Origin: Methanobrevibacter sp.
GTDB taxonomy: Archaea; Methanobacteriota; Methanobacteria; Methanobacteriales; Methanobacteriaceae
Assembly (NCBI GenBank): GCA_017652345.1
Contig: JAGCBE010000429.1
Span: 1 to 14,311 of the forward strand
DNA: 14,311 nucleotides
Direction of reading: 5' to 3'
The notes beneath the pieces were generated by a model, which was not told the origin of the DNA, ran no database searches, and saw nothing but the letters and a program-made list of their open reading frames with translations. Shown piece after piece: positions 1 to 7,774 of the stretch; within the stretch, counting starts at the first letter, position 1, and every line of letters starts with the position of its first letter. The translations under genes and the position numbers were made by a program.

Positions 1-18
1 TGTATGTATGTATGTATC
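1..18. repeat. Short TGTA tandem repeat
   Basis: TGTA is repeated four times at the window edge, directly beyond the terminator, and the array may continue outside. It lies outside any gene I can support. It could be an intergenic spacer or lie near a genome end; the window does not decide. Confidence 0.6.
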
Positions 19-45
19 ATGAATGGTCATGTGTCATGGTAAGGC

Positions 46-79
46 AAAAAAAAACCAAGGTGGCTTATTTCCTTGGCTT
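46..79 (-). terminator. Rho-independent terminator of the late operon
   Basis: CCAAGG (76-71) pairs with CCTTGG (60-55) around a 10-base loop. G-U and A-U pairs extend the stem to about nine. It is followed by nine consecutive T on the minus strand (54-46). The stem includes the last codons and the stop of the packaging ATPase, so the terminator is partly inside the gene. Confidence 0.85.
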
Positions 80-1171
80 CAATAGTTCTATACATGACTG
101 GAAGGTCTTGAATGTTATAAGATTGGTGAACATGAATGACCTTGTATCAAAGAGTGTGATGATATTCTTTTGTAGGTCTGTGTTGAATATCTCGTCTAAG
201 TAAGGTCTCATGGCTATTACTTGTTTCTTCTCACCATTATATTTCTTAATGATGTTAGAGTCCCACACTGTAAACCAATCTTTCTTATTCTTAGTAAACT
301 TAATAATGTATGAAGGTTCTTGTAATCTTTGCTTAGTTATTAATGTATGGTCTGTATCTATCTTGTTAGTGAATGTAGATGCATCAGGCATTAATATGTC
401 TGCAATAGTACCTTTTCTTCTTTTCTTATATGCTTCACTAGGTTCTATGTTTTGTATAACACATCTCTTCTTCTTTAGTTTAAATGTACCAAATGATTCT
501 GGTATAAAGTTGAATGCACATAAGATATCACTAGCTTCTTCAAGAGTATTACCTAAGAAGAATATCTTCATTCTATCTTTAGTACTTCTAACTAAGTTCT
601 CTAATTGATTGACTAATGAATATAAGATATCAAAGGTATTCTTTTCACCTTTCTCTCTTTCAAACTCATCAATACCAATATTATATCTCATATTGAGGTC
701 TGCTAAGAAGTCTTTATCATAGATACTTCCCTTATCATTATAGAATGTAGATAGAGCATATACTCTAGCCATTAGTTTCTTCTCTACTATGACTCTTTTA
801 GTTTCTTGAGTACCATCTTTATGAGTAACTACTCTTTCTTCTCTTTTAACTTCATAGACATTATTACCACTAGTTATTAAATCTAAGTCATATTTTCTTC
901 TTAAGTCTGGGTCTACTAGTTTCTCTGCATTATTTTGTAAGAGTTTATTAGCAGCTTTCTCTGTTAATCTAATCCATGTGAATGGTATACCTTTATGTTT
1001 CCATTGGTCTACAAAGAAGTTAGTAACACTATAAGATTTACCTGCTTCTCTACCACCTAATAGAATGAAGAATAATGCCCAGTTTGCATTACCTAGTATA
1101 GGTCTTAGATTATACCATTCATTCTCTAGCATTGCTTGTTTCTCACGAAACTTCTTAATTATATTAGTCAC
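65..1171 (-). CDS. DNA packaging ATPase (phi29 gp16-like)
   Basis: This is the motor ATPase that drives genome DNA through the portal into the head. It is 368 residues long (phi29 gp16: 332). Walker A is 'GGREAGKS' (residues 39-46). Walker B is 'YNIGIDEFERE', with Asp168-Glu169. A 'KIFFLGNT' segment (about 202-209) corresponds to the gp16 'RCICLSNA' strand and sensor region, preceded by an Arg/Lys pair that could include the arginine finger. An insert at about 85-130, rich in charged residues, is longer than in phi29. Start: the frame opens at TTG 1177, but GAGG (1184-1181) is nine bases from GTG 1171 and only three from TTG, so GTG is preferred; there is no ATG nearby. It overlaps the preceding gene by eight bases. 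It is the last gene before a terminator, as in phi29 where gene 16 closes the late operon. Confidence 0.9.
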   Translation of the reverse strand: MTNIIKKFREKQAMLENEWYNLRPILGNANWALFFILLGGREAGKSYSVTNFFVDQWKHKGIPFTWIRLTEKAANKLLQNNAEKLVDPDLRRKYDLDLITSGNNVYEVKREERVVTHKDGTQETKRVIVEKKLMARVYALSTFYNDKGSIYDKDFLADLNMRYNIGIDEFEREKGEKNTFDILYSLVNQLENLVRSTKDRMKIFFLGNTLEEASDILCAFNFIPESFGTFKLKKKRCVIQNIEPSEAYKKRRKGTIADILMPDASTFTNKIDTDHTLITKQRLQEPSYIIKFTKNKKDWFTVWDSNIIKKYNGEKKQVIAMRPYLDEIFNTDLQKNIITLFDTRSFMFTNLITFKTFQSCIELLKPRK

Positions 1172-1595
1172 TACCAAATACCTCGTAAGAAATATATTCT
1201 TGTCTTTGATAGCCAGTCCAATCAGGGTACATCTCTTTTAACATATCATTAATTGAACTTACATCAATCTCACCTTTTCTTAATTGAGTGATTGTTTTAT
1301 CTTTCCACTCAAGGTCATATTCTTCAGCAACTTTCTTAAATTGTCTTGCTGTCTTTTGAGAATATTCATAAGCTTGCATACTTACAATTGTTTGATTAAT
1401 ATTTGTTTCACGGCCTTCATCTACTAGAGCAGTTCTAACCATTTTATACTCTCTTTTAGTTAGCATCTTTTTATCAGCCATTTTATAACCTCTTTTTTTG
1501 AGACTCTTTTGTTTGGCTTTATATCTCTTCTTATAATTCTCATAAGCTTTATCTAATCTTGCTTTGAGAGTATATTTTCTCTTAGTTTTTTTCAT
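1164..1595 (-). CDS. Very basic 143-aa protein next to the packaging ATPase
   Basis: No family is recognised. The first 55 or so residues are dominated by Lys and Arg, with regular Tyr, and suggest a nucleic-acid-binding helix. The remainder is mixed and helical, rich in Gln, Glu, Asp and Tyr, and ends in an aromatic acidic tail. It starts at ATG 1595 with AGGAG six bases upstream, overlaps its upstream gene by the ATGA quartet and overlaps the ATPase start by eight bases, so it is tightly coupled to the ATPase. Known phi29 packaging uses gp16, the portal and pRNA with no small terminase. This gene may be a DNA- or RNA-binding packaging partner, but that is inference from place and charge only. 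Confidence 0.72.
   Translation of the reverse strand: MKKTKRKYTLKARLDKAYENYKKRYKAKQKSLKKRGYKMADKKMLTKREYKMVRTALVDEGRETNINQTIVSMQAYEYSQKTARQFKKVAEEYDLEWKDKTITQLRKGEIDVSSINDMLKEMYPDWTGYQRQEYISYEVFGSD
1181..1184 (-). promoter_or_regulatory. Ribosome binding site deciding the GTG start of the ATPase
   Basis: GAGG lies inside the end of the basic-protein gene, nine bases before GTG 1171. It is weak compared with other genes in the window, and the start is non-ATG, so low, coupled translation of the motor is likely. Confidence 0.45.
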
Positions 1596-1969
1596 TTCTT
1601 TCTCCTCTTGTTAAATAATGCTTTAATTCCCATAGTTAATGAGATACATATTACTAAGAATGGTGTACCTGGACCTAACCAGAATAACCAACATGCACTA
1701 GCAACTGATAACATAGTGATTCTTAGTGGTTCATTATACCAACATATTAGTGCAATTGAGTATGGTACCCACACTTCACTTGAGACTGTTAAGAACACTA
1801 TTACAAATATAACTGCTGTTCTCCAATCTCTTATATTGTAGAATATCCACACAAAGGGAAATGCTATGAAGTACCACAACCAACTATACCAGTGATTACC
1901 TTTTAGTCTTATAGATGTTTTCCATCTATTTTGATACTCTTTGTAACTATCTAGTACTTTATTACTCAT
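1592..1969 (-). CDS. Trp-rich multi-span membrane protein, function unknown
   Basis: This is a 125-residue protein. A polar N-terminus (1-26) leads to a Trp/Tyr/Phe-rich span (27-46), then further spans at about 49-70, 80-97 and 98-117, ending in a very basic tail (Asn-Lys-Arg-Arg-Lys-Lys), which predicts a cytoplasmic C-terminus. I do not recognise a family with certainty. The size and layout allow a holin or a membrane adaptor for packaging or replication. The ATG at 1969 overlaps the polymerase-like gene by eight bases; the nearest GGGAG is 12 bases away, which is longer than usual, so coupling probably helps. Its stop and the next start overlap as ATGA. Confidence 0.72.
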   Translation of the reverse strand: MSNKVLDSYKEYQNRWKTSIRLKGNHWYSWLWYFIAFPFVWIFYNIRDWRTAVIFVIVFLTVSSEVWVPYSIALICWYNEPLRITMLSVASACWLFWLGPGTPFLVICISLTMGIKALFNKRRKK

Positions 1970-3023
1970 ATGTTTTTATTACTCCCACTTCTTCATCAAA
2001 ACGATATGTGTACATATCTTTAATTTTTAAAATGTCACCAAATTCCCATTTTTCTCTATCAGGTTGTACAGCATCTAGATTGCATAAACCTCTCACAACA
2101 GAAGTGCATTTACCATTCTCTACATATTGATAACGACCTTCACTTGTCATTAAGAATTCACAATCTACATGGTCATTTTGCCAGTTGCATAATTCACTAC
2201 CCTCATCTCTATCATGATAGGCACCATCCTCACTATAATACCAAATACCATCAGTATTAGTTAATAGAGGTATCATGCATCTTCTTCTTAACTTGATTAT
2301 CATGTTCTCTATCTTTGCTCTTGTACCATTGATTGCTACTCTAGATAATCTTGCAAATTGATAAGGTTTTGTTTTATGTCTTGTAAAGTAATCTACACAA
2401 TATAAACTTTGAAAGCATCCAATTGAATTAGTAAGAACATGTTTGTAGTAATCATTGTTGTCTTTTCTATGCTTGAATAAGTCTTCATACATAGGTCTTA
2501 ATTCAGGATATGTTTCACAAATTCTACTTGCATAACTACTTCTAAAATCTATGTGATAAACATGCTTTAATCTCTTACCTAACATGATTTTTTGAAGAAC
2601 TTGAATATGTGGTCTTTCAATGTTCTTTTTCTCTTCTAGACCATCTTCTACAATATACTTACTCATGTCTATATTGTGTTCATCTGCACTTTTATATATC
2701 ACTCTACATGCTTGTTGGCCATTAACATCATTACCTTTTTGCTTTTTGTTTTGCAATAAGAATCTATAACAGCCTTCTAAACATATGATAACTAGTTCAA
2801 ATCTTTGATTACCTCTTACAACAAAGTATCTCTCATGAAGTTTCTCTTCACAATTATTAGAAATTCCTTGAGAATGTGTAGGTTTTACTAGTTCAAAATT
2901 ATCTCTAGCATATTGATATATTTGATTAAATTCATCTAAATTTTCAAATGTGAAATGATTTATTGGTATTTGATTTTTATTAGGTTTAAGATTATATTTT
3001 ACATGCTTGTATTTACTTAGCAT
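1962..3023 (-). CDS. Shortened family-B DNA polymerase-like protein, no exonuclease domain
   Basis: This 353-residue protein has family-B palm motifs in order. Motif A is 'YHIDFRSSYASRI' (Asp159), compared with the D..SLYP pattern. Motif B is 'KHVLTNSIGCF' (Lys194, Asn199-Ser200, Gly202). Motif C is 'LLTNTDGIWYY' (Asn256-Thr-Asp258), where Asp-Thr-Asp is usual. A thumb-like end follows motif C. The N-terminal 150 residues show no 3'-5' exonuclease Asp/Glu motifs. Only about 35 residues separate motifs A and B, so the insertions seen in protein-primed polymerases (TPR1) seem absent. phi29 polymerase has 575 residues. The ATG directly follows the stop of the 30-residue gene and has no ribosome site, so reinitiation is likely. 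It may be an accessory or repair polymerase, a primase-like enzyme, or a degenerate copy. The main replicative polymerase would lie outside the window. Confidence 0.72.
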   Translation of the reverse strand: MLSKYKHVKYNLKPNKNQIPINHFTFENLDEFNQIYQYARDNFELVKPTHSQGISNNCEEKLHERYFVVRGNQRFELVIICLEGCYRFLLQNKKQKGNDVNGQQACRVIYKSADEHNIDMSKYIVEDGLEEKKNIERPHIQVLQKIMLGKRLKHVYHIDFRSSYASRICETYPELRPMYEDLFKHRKDNNDYYKHVLTNSIGCFQSLYCVDYFTRHKTKPYQFARLSRVAINGTRAKIENMIIKLRRRCMIPLLTNTDGIWYYSEDGAYHDRDEGSELCNWQNDHVDCEFLMTSEGRYQYVENGKCTSVVRGLCNLDAVQPDREKWEFGDILKIKDMYTYRFDEEVGVIKTYE

Positions 3024-3116
3024 CTATTGTACTAATGCTACAATTAGACACACTAATCCACACAATAATGCACCTAATCCAATTAATGCTAGCCAATTAA
3101 AATTACTATCGTCCAT
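3024..3116 (-). CDS. 30-residue single-span membrane peptide
   Basis: This small gene encodes a start of polar residues (Met-Asp-Asp-Ser-Asn-Phe-Asn-Trp) followed by a 20-odd residue hydrophobic span rich in Leu, Ala, Ile, Gly, Val and two Cys, ending in Gln. It has AAGGGAG six bases before the ATG. Its start overlaps the end of the HNH gene by 11 bases, and its TAG is followed at once by the ATG of the polymerase-like gene. The fit between neighbours and the ribosome site argue that it is real. It could be a holin-like or toxin-like peptide, or a membrane anchor. No family is recognised. Confidence 0.65.
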   Translation of the reverse strand: MDDSNFNWLALIGLGALLCGLVCLIVALVQ

Positions 3117-3540
3117 CTTTCTCTCCCTTGATGTATTGCCATTGATTCTTAGGATTATCTGGATTATCCATAAATCTCTTTTTAAGATTCTCTTCTCTTG
3201 TAAGAAGTCTTAAGTTACTAAGTTTGTTGTTGTATGGGTCATTGTCAATATGGTCTACATCATAGTCATCAGGAATATCACCAATGAAATATGCATAAAC
3301 TAGTCTAGATTCTGTACATGCAAATACTTTGTTCTTATAAGACCATGAATATCCAACATATACTTTATCAGGTGCATATTTATGCTTTCTAATAATGCTT
3401 CTTCTCTTACATGTTTTCCATACATTGTCCTTTGATTTACCACACTTAGGTGAATACCTTGAAACTATCCACTCATCACCATTTTGTTCTACTTTTACGC
3501 CCATGTCTATGAGCATTTGTTTTGTTAGTTTTTTAGTCAT
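3106..3540 (-). CDS. HNH endonuclease (homing-type)
   Basis: This 144-residue DNA nuclease is of the HNH_3/homing type found free-standing in many phages. The core is at residues 94-120: 'DVDHIDNDPYNNKLSNLRLL' with catalytic His97 after Asp96, Asn residues at 105 and 109, and a final Asn118 region. A short 'YAYFIG' segment before it is typical of the family. The N-terminal part (1-70) is basic and probably contacts DNA; it contains no clear NUMOD motif. ATG 3540 has GAGGAG seven to eight bases upstream and probably its own promoter. The neighbouring gene downstream is polymerase-like, and such nucleases often sit beside polymerase genes. It could alternatively act in packaging-related cleavage, but a selfish homing role is more likely. 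Its 3' end overlaps the 30-residue gene by 11 bases. Confidence 0.85.
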   Translation of the reverse strand: MTKKLTKQMLIDMGVKVEQNGDEWIVSRYSPKCGKSKDNVWKTCKRRSIIRKHKYAPDKVYVGYSWSYKNKVFACTESRLVYAYFIGDIPDDYDVDHIDNDPYNNKLSNLRLLTREENLKKRFMDNPDNPKNQWQYIKGEKDGR

Positions 3541-3559
3541 AATTTTCTCCTCTACTTAT

Positions 3560-3588
3560 ATTATACACTAACTTTTAGAAATCATTAA
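3560..3588 (-). promoter_or_regulatory. Putative promoter for the HNH-polymerase-packaging section
   Basis: A perfect TATAAT (3565-3560) lies 25 bases before the HNH start, with a weak -35 candidate TTAATG (3588-3583) at 17-base spacing. Transcription would start near 3553, giving a leader of only a dozen bases that contains GAGGAG. The -10 match is seen directly; activity is inferred. It would let the downstream genes be expressed apart from the structural genes. Confidence 0.45.
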
Positions 3589-3620
3589 CACTAGTTGTAT
3601 TAATGTTCTCTCACTTAATT

Positions 3621-3645
3621 TAGCACCACTTTTTGAGTAGTGCTA
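3621..3645 (-). terminator. Hairpin after the receptor-binding gene, terminator-like
   Basis: Nine base pairs, UAGCACUAC with GUGGUGCUA and one G-U wobble, enclose a 7-base A-rich loop. The hairpin begins about seven bases after the receptor-binding protein stop. On the minus transcript it is followed by AAUUAAG rather than a U run, so it may be a weak terminator, a processing site or an mRNA stabiliser. In the plus direction it is followed by AUUUUA, so it could also stop opposing transcription. Confidence 0.45.
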
Positions 3646-3652
3646 TTTTAAG

Positions 3653-5011
3653 TTATGTAGGGTCAGTTAAGTCCCAATATTCATCAGCTACTGGACCTGC
3701 ACTTAATGTATTACTTGCACTACCACTAACTAGTTCATTTAAGAATGTATTATTGACTGTATCATAGAAACCTAATTTGTTATCAGATTTTCTTTGAACT
3801 GGATAATATCTTCTATTATATTGTCTGTTGTTATTATTGTCTGTGTAGCCATATTCTGCATAGTACATCTTACAAGCAACTGGACCTTGAATACTTCCGC
3901 TTGTATCACCTCTACTACCTAGTAAGAATACAGTGTAATATGTTATATTTCCTGGGAATGTGCTTGAATCAGATGTGAATGTACCATCAATATAGTAACC
4001 TTGTTGCTTAGTTCCAGAAGGAGTTGTTCCATTACCATTTAACCAGTTACAATCAGGTCCTTGCATACCAATTGTGTGTGCACCAGAACTTGCTGAAGAG
4101 CCAGTTACCCAACTAGAGCCAAAACCAAAGAAATATTTACCTTCGCTATAACCAGCTGCGAATCTTTGTGCTTGACTTACAGCACCTCTACCTTGTTGTT
4201 GTGAAGAAGCATTATTTGATGTATCTTCTACAATTAACTTCATATAAGAGTTTCTACCACATCTTACATTTGTATCAAATGCTTGAGTACCAGTTGATTG
4301 AATATATTGTAATCTTCTATATGGATAAACTGCAGGGTCTGCCCAAAGTACAACATCATTAGAGTCTTTAATCATTTTAACTGTATCTCTTGGGAATATT
4401 CCTGGATATACATTACTACCTCTAGATATTTCATTTATAGTTCCACGCATGTCATACTTAGTGTCACTCGCTGAACTAGTTATGCCTATTGCACCAGTAG
4501 ATTTATTTAAATATGGAATTCTACCATAATATGAGTACAATTTACAATGTGAGTAACGCCAATATGTAGGTGTATTGTCATATTTTTGAGCCATTAGTGT
4601 AATATAACCAAATGTAACAAAAGAATAAACAACAAGTGTTTCTTCTTTCACCAAAGTAGAATTTTGATAAAGTGAAATTTTCACAGATACAGGGCCCTTT
4701 TCTAGTGTTAATGAATATTTTACATTACTTTGTATGTTAGGTATAGTTGTGCCTGCTCCTCCACTCTCTTCTGCAAAACCTCGTATAATCAAATTATCAC
4801 CATCTAAATACACATAGTCTGAACATATTGCTTGTCTTCCTACTACATCCAACATTTCAAATTCTATAGTTATAGAGCCCTCTACATACTTTGAAAAGAA
4901 TGGTACACTATCTATACAATTGTCTGTACCATTAAAATACAAATATTCTACTTGCTCATAAACAGTAGTAGGTAATTCAATTTGTTTTACTTGATTAAAA
5001 TTAATTGCCAT
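3653..5011 (-). CDS. Tandem lectin-like protein, probable receptor-binding protein
   Basis: This 452-residue protein is built of two related halves. Each starts with a 'tyr...(V/L)(E/Q)Y(L/I)...GT...D' block (residues 13-34 and 228-247). Each ends with an '(I/Y)P...(K)S...(I/L)G(I/F)' block (165-177 and 403-416). These landmarks are typical of concanavalin/LamG-like jelly-roll modules seen in gut phage and bacterial surface proteins. The second half is richer in Ser, Gly and Asn. It begins ten bases after the fibre gene and has AGGAG seven bases before the ATG. The likely role is binding a surface sugar as the tip protein of the appendage. There is no visible catalytic motif, so depolymerase activity is not claimed. 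The family is inferred from the motif pattern only. Confidence 0.72.
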   Translation of the reverse strand: MAINFNQVKQIELPTTVYEQVEYLYFNGTDNCIDSVPFFSKYVEGSITIEFEMLDVVGRQAICSDYVYLDGDNLIIRGFAEESGGAGTTIPNIQSNVKYSLTLEKGPVSVKISLYQNSTLVKEETLVVYSFVTFGYITLMAQKYDNTPTYWRYSHCKLYSYYGRIPYLNKSTGAIGITSSASDTKYDMRGTINEISRGSNVYPGIFPRDTVKMIKDSNDVVLWADPAVYPYRRLQYIQSTGTQAFDTNVRCGRNSYMKLIVEDTSNNASSQQQGRGAVSQAQRFAAGYSEGKYFFGFGSSWVTGSSASSGAHTIGMQGPDCNWLNGNGTTPSGTKQQGYYIDGTFTSDSSTFPGNITYYTVFLLGSRGDTSGSIQGPVACKMYYAEYGYTDNNNNRQYNRRYYPVQRKSDNKLGFYDTVNNTFLNELVSGSASNTLSAGPVADEYWDLTDPT

Positions 5012-5021
5012 AGGTTATCTC

Positions 5022-7181
5022 CTAGTCTATAACAATATCTTTTGTAATGGTTGTATTATCACTCAATGTAAATGTCCAAGTTTCAGTTGTTGTACCATAA
5101 ATAGTAGGTTTACCAGATAAATCATTATAAGACCCTGTAGTAGCAACTGTAGCCAATGTAGGTTTATTTAAAATCTGAGCAACACCACTTGAGGCATTCC
5201 AGTCTGAATTCACTTGAGCGGCAGGTATAGTTGGTTTATTAGATAAGTCATTATAACTACCAGATGTGGCTACTGTGGCCAATGAAGTACTTAAAGCGTA
5301 TGGACTTAAAGCACTAGATGTGATAAAACCACTATCATTATTTAAGTCACTTGTAGCAGTTGGAATGCTTGGCTTATTGCTTAAGTCTGTATAGGAACCA
5401 CTTGTGGCTACTGTTGCAAAACTTGGTTTACCAGTGATGTTAGTCCATGTTAAATCACTTAATAAAGCATAGTTACTTAAGTCAATTGATGGACCTAATT
5501 CTTCCCATTGTGGAATGTTATTGATTTCAATCCATACATAACCTGCTTGTTCACTAGCAACATAATAGACATCACCAATTGTATTACCACTTGCTGGTAA
5601 ATCATTAACTGTAGCAACACTACCTTTAATTACAAAGACATTACCAATACCCGCAATAGCATTGTCAACATATGTCTCTGTAGCATATTCACCATTAGTT
5701 AAAATACTAATAACATCACTTTGTGTTTGGAATCCACTATCATTGCTTAAATCACTAACTTTAGTAGGAACATCAACACTTAAGGCATAAGGTTGTAATG
5801 CGCTTGATGTAATGAATCCTGTGTCATTTGTCAATTGAGACACTGCTGTAGGAATAGTTGGTTTGTTTAACAAGTCATTATACGAACCTGTAGTAGCGAC
5901 TGTCGCTAAACCACTTACATAACTTGCACTTAACTTATTATTTGCATCAATAGTTGCTTGTTTACCATTTAAAGCACTTTGTAAATCTGTTTGATTGCTT
6001 AAAGTACCTGTAATATTACCCCATACTGCAGCATTTGGTAAAGTAATCTTAGCAATTGTACCATCTAAAACTGAACTACCATCTACTTGAACATCTGTGA
6101 CAGGATAACTAACAACTGGAATTGTTGGTTTATTAGTTAGGTCATTATATGAACCTGTAGTTGCAACAGTGGCTAAAGATGAGGATTGAGCATAAATAGA
6201 TAAATCTGGTTTATTTTTGATGTAATCAGGTTTTGTATTATCTGCTTCATCCCAATTTGCTTGTTCTTGAGTAAATGTAGCACCAGAGACTGCATCATCT
6301 ACATATTTCTTAGAAGTTGCATGAGAATTATCTGTTGGTGTTTGAGGTACATTTACTTGACCATTAGCATCTCTTTGTACAATAGCACTTGAAGATGCTG
6401 AAGTGCCATAATCTAACATTGTTTGACCATTGCCTGTGCCAGATAATTGTGCATAAATCTTATTAGCACTATATCCATCATTAACACTTATTTTGTCATC
6501 TGCATTAAAGATAGGAACAATAGCACCATTTTCTTGAACAACGCTAGCTGCATTAAATACACCAGCATCAAACCATACTGCTGTACTTGATGATTCACCA
6601 ATTTGAATATATAAATCATATGGGTCTGTACCCACTAAATAAGCTGCATCTAATTTATCTAAAGTACTTGGACTTGGTAATAAATCTGAAGAAGCAACAA
6701 TACCTACAACTTCAATAAGACCACCTGTTTCACCTCTTGGGCCTTGTTCACCTCTTGGACCTTGCTCACCTTGAGGACCTTGTAAACCTCTAGGACCAGT
6801 AGGACCAGCAGGACCTTGAATACCTTGAGGGCCAGCAGGACCTTGTGGACCTCTAGCACCATCAACACCGTCTTGACCAGCAGGACCTTGTGGACCTGGT
6901 ACTGGGAATAGACCAATGTTGAACCATTCACCCTCATCTTCTGAACCATCTACTCTAGTCCAAATATACATGTTGTAAGGAGGTTCTTCACCTACTGCAT
7001 AAGCATCACCAAATTCATCTGCTTCTTCTGGTAAATCTTCTGCAGAATCTAATTGTCCTAATACTTTGATACCAAATTCATCTAAAACAACTGTACCTTG
7101 TTTTAAATTCTCAATTTGATTCATGTTCTCCAAGACTTGTTCTTGAAGATTTCTAAATTCTTTGTTTCCGAAATTTAACAT
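5022..7181 (-). CDS. Collagen-like modular tail fibre / appendage protein
   Basis: This is a 719-residue protein, probably a trimeric appendage that reaches to the host surface. In order: a helical start (residues 1-36); a small module (38-91) with 'LP', 'GDAYxVG', aromatic and Trp positions; 19 uninterrupted Gly-X-Y triplets (96-152); a second copy of the small module (157-210); a linker with a 'YVDDA' motif (near 293); five 'ATVATxGSYxDL' repeats (about 337-354, 426-443, 589-606, 635-652, 677-694); and a third copy of the small module (516-566). It has no cysteine-rich part or signal peptide. The start ATG at 7181 has AAAGGAG eight bases upstream and overlaps the preceding gene by seven bases. 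Collagen and repeat fibre modules of this type are frequent in phages of gut bacteria. The exact appendage position is inferred. Confidence 0.85.
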   Translation of the reverse strand: MLNFGNKEFRNLQEQVLENMNQIENLKQGTVVLDEFGIKVLGQLDSAEDLPEEADEFGDAYAVGEEPPYNMYIWTRVDGSEDEGEWFNIGLFPVPGPQGPAGQDGVDGARGPQGPAGPQGIQGPAGPTGPRGLQGPQGEQGPRGEQGPRGETGGLIEVVGIVASSDLLPSPSTLDKLDAAYLVGTDPYDLYIQIGESSSTAVWFDAGVFNAASVVQENGAIVPIFNADDKISVNDGYSANKIYAQLSGTGNGQTMLDYGTSASSSAIVQRDANGQVNVPQTPTDNSHATSKKYVDDAVSGATFTQEQANWDEADNTKPDYIKNKPDLSIYAQSSSLATVATTGSYNDLTNKPTIPVVSYPVTDVQVDGSSVLDGTIAKITLPNAAVWGNITGTLSNQTDLQSALNGKQATIDANNKLSASYVSGLATVATTGSYNDLLNKPTIPTAVSQLTNDTGFITSSALQPYALSVDVPTKVSDLSNDSGFQTQSDVISILTNGEYATETYVDNAIAGIGNVFVIKGSVATVNDLPASGNTIGDVYYVASEQAGYVWIEINNIPQWEELGPSIDLSNYALLSDLTWTNITGKPSFATVATSGSYTDLSNKPSIPTATSDLNNDSGFITSSALSPYALSTSLATVATSGSYNDLSNKPTIPAAQVNSDWNASSGVAQILNKPTLATVATTGSYNDLSGKPTIYGTTTETWTFTLSDNTTITKDIVID
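6726..6896 (-). repeat. Collagen-like Gly-X-Y repeat tract within the fibre gene
   Basis: There are nineteen consecutive Gly-X-Y triplets, rich in Pro, Gln, Arg and Glu at X and Y. They are expected to form a trimeric triple helix, although bacterial and phage versions lack hydroxyproline. The DNA is more GC-rich than its surroundings and internally repetitive, so length changes by slippage or recombination are likely. Confidence 0.9.
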
Positions 7182-7774
7182 TCTTCATTCTCCTTTGGTT
7201 CTTCCAATTCTTGTTTAATTTCTTTATTTACTTGCTCTATCATATAAGGGACATGTTTGTTATTAAAGAACTCATAAGCATTGTTTAAACTAATGAATCC
7301 AAAACATACAAACATTAAGAGATTAACTAATGCTAGTAATAATAAGTTATAGTCATTGCTACCTTGAATAACAATATAGATAACACCTATTGTAGTAGCA
7401 CCTAATGTTAAGCATTTTACTATGATGTCTTTAATCACACTTGTTGTCCAAAAGTATGTGATAGAGCGTAGTTTCTTGTCTTTTGTTTTAGTCTTATAAT
7501 ATTTATCAATAATCTCTTTATTCTCAGGTAACATCTTTGCAAATGATACACCTTGATATTTAAGTAATTGCATTATGATGAATCCTACACCCGCATTTAC
7601 ACATGCAAATATTGTAGTTTGAAGTAATGCTTCTGCTTTGAAACCATTGATTAATACAAAGACTATAATGATGTAAGCAATAGCCATAATAATGGCACCT
7701 ATAATACCTATATAATTAAGTATAGGTAATATCTTAGTCTCTAATAGACTCTTATTGTTTTGATTGTTCTCCAT
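7175..7774 (-). CDS. Four-span membrane protein, function unknown (lysis cluster)
   Basis: This 199-residue protein has four probable membrane spans, at about residues 16-42, 50-70, 115-136 and 142-165. A basic loop rich in Lys and Tyr lies between spans two and three, and the C-terminal tail is charged and acidic (Glu-Glu-Pro-Lys-Glu-Asn-Glu-Glu). No family is recognised. GGGAG lies nine bases before the ATG at 7774. The gene overlaps its upstream neighbour by 23 bases and the fibre gene by seven, so these genes are co-translated. Its place between collar and fibre genes is where phi29-type phages may carry tail-lysin, holin and lysin genes, so a lysis or entry function is possible but unproven. 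Confidence 0.7.
   Translation of the reverse strand: MENNQNNKSLLETKILPILNYIGIIGAIIMAIAYIIIVFVLINGFKAEALLQTTIFACVNAGVGFIIMQLLKYQGVSFAKMLPENKEIIDKYYKTKTKDKKLRSITYFWTTSVIKDIIVKCLTLGATTIGVIYIVIQGSNDYNLLLLALVNLLMFVCFGFISLNNAYEFFNNKHVPYMIEQVNKEIKQELEEPKENEEC

Noticed and set aside
1..20. TGTA repeats as a phage genome terminal repeat
   Set aside because: Four units of a simple repeat at an arbitrary window edge do not show a genome end; the opposite end is not visible for comparison.
210..608. Plus-strand open frame of 132 codons
   Set aside because: It lies fully opposite the packaging ATPase, has no ribosome site and encodes a protein without recognisable features.
1171..1177. TTG at 1177 as the ATPase start
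   Set aside because: Only three bases separate it from the GAGG site; GTG at 1171 is better spaced. It remains a minor alternative.
6704..6949. Minus-strand 81-codon frame rich in Val, Leu and Lys
   Set aside because: It is an alternate frame of the collagen repeat; the repeat DNA keeps other frames open.
5022..7181. Fibre repeats as a CRISPR-like array
   Set aside because: The repeats are in frame, code for a regular protein pattern and vary in spacing; they are protein repeats.
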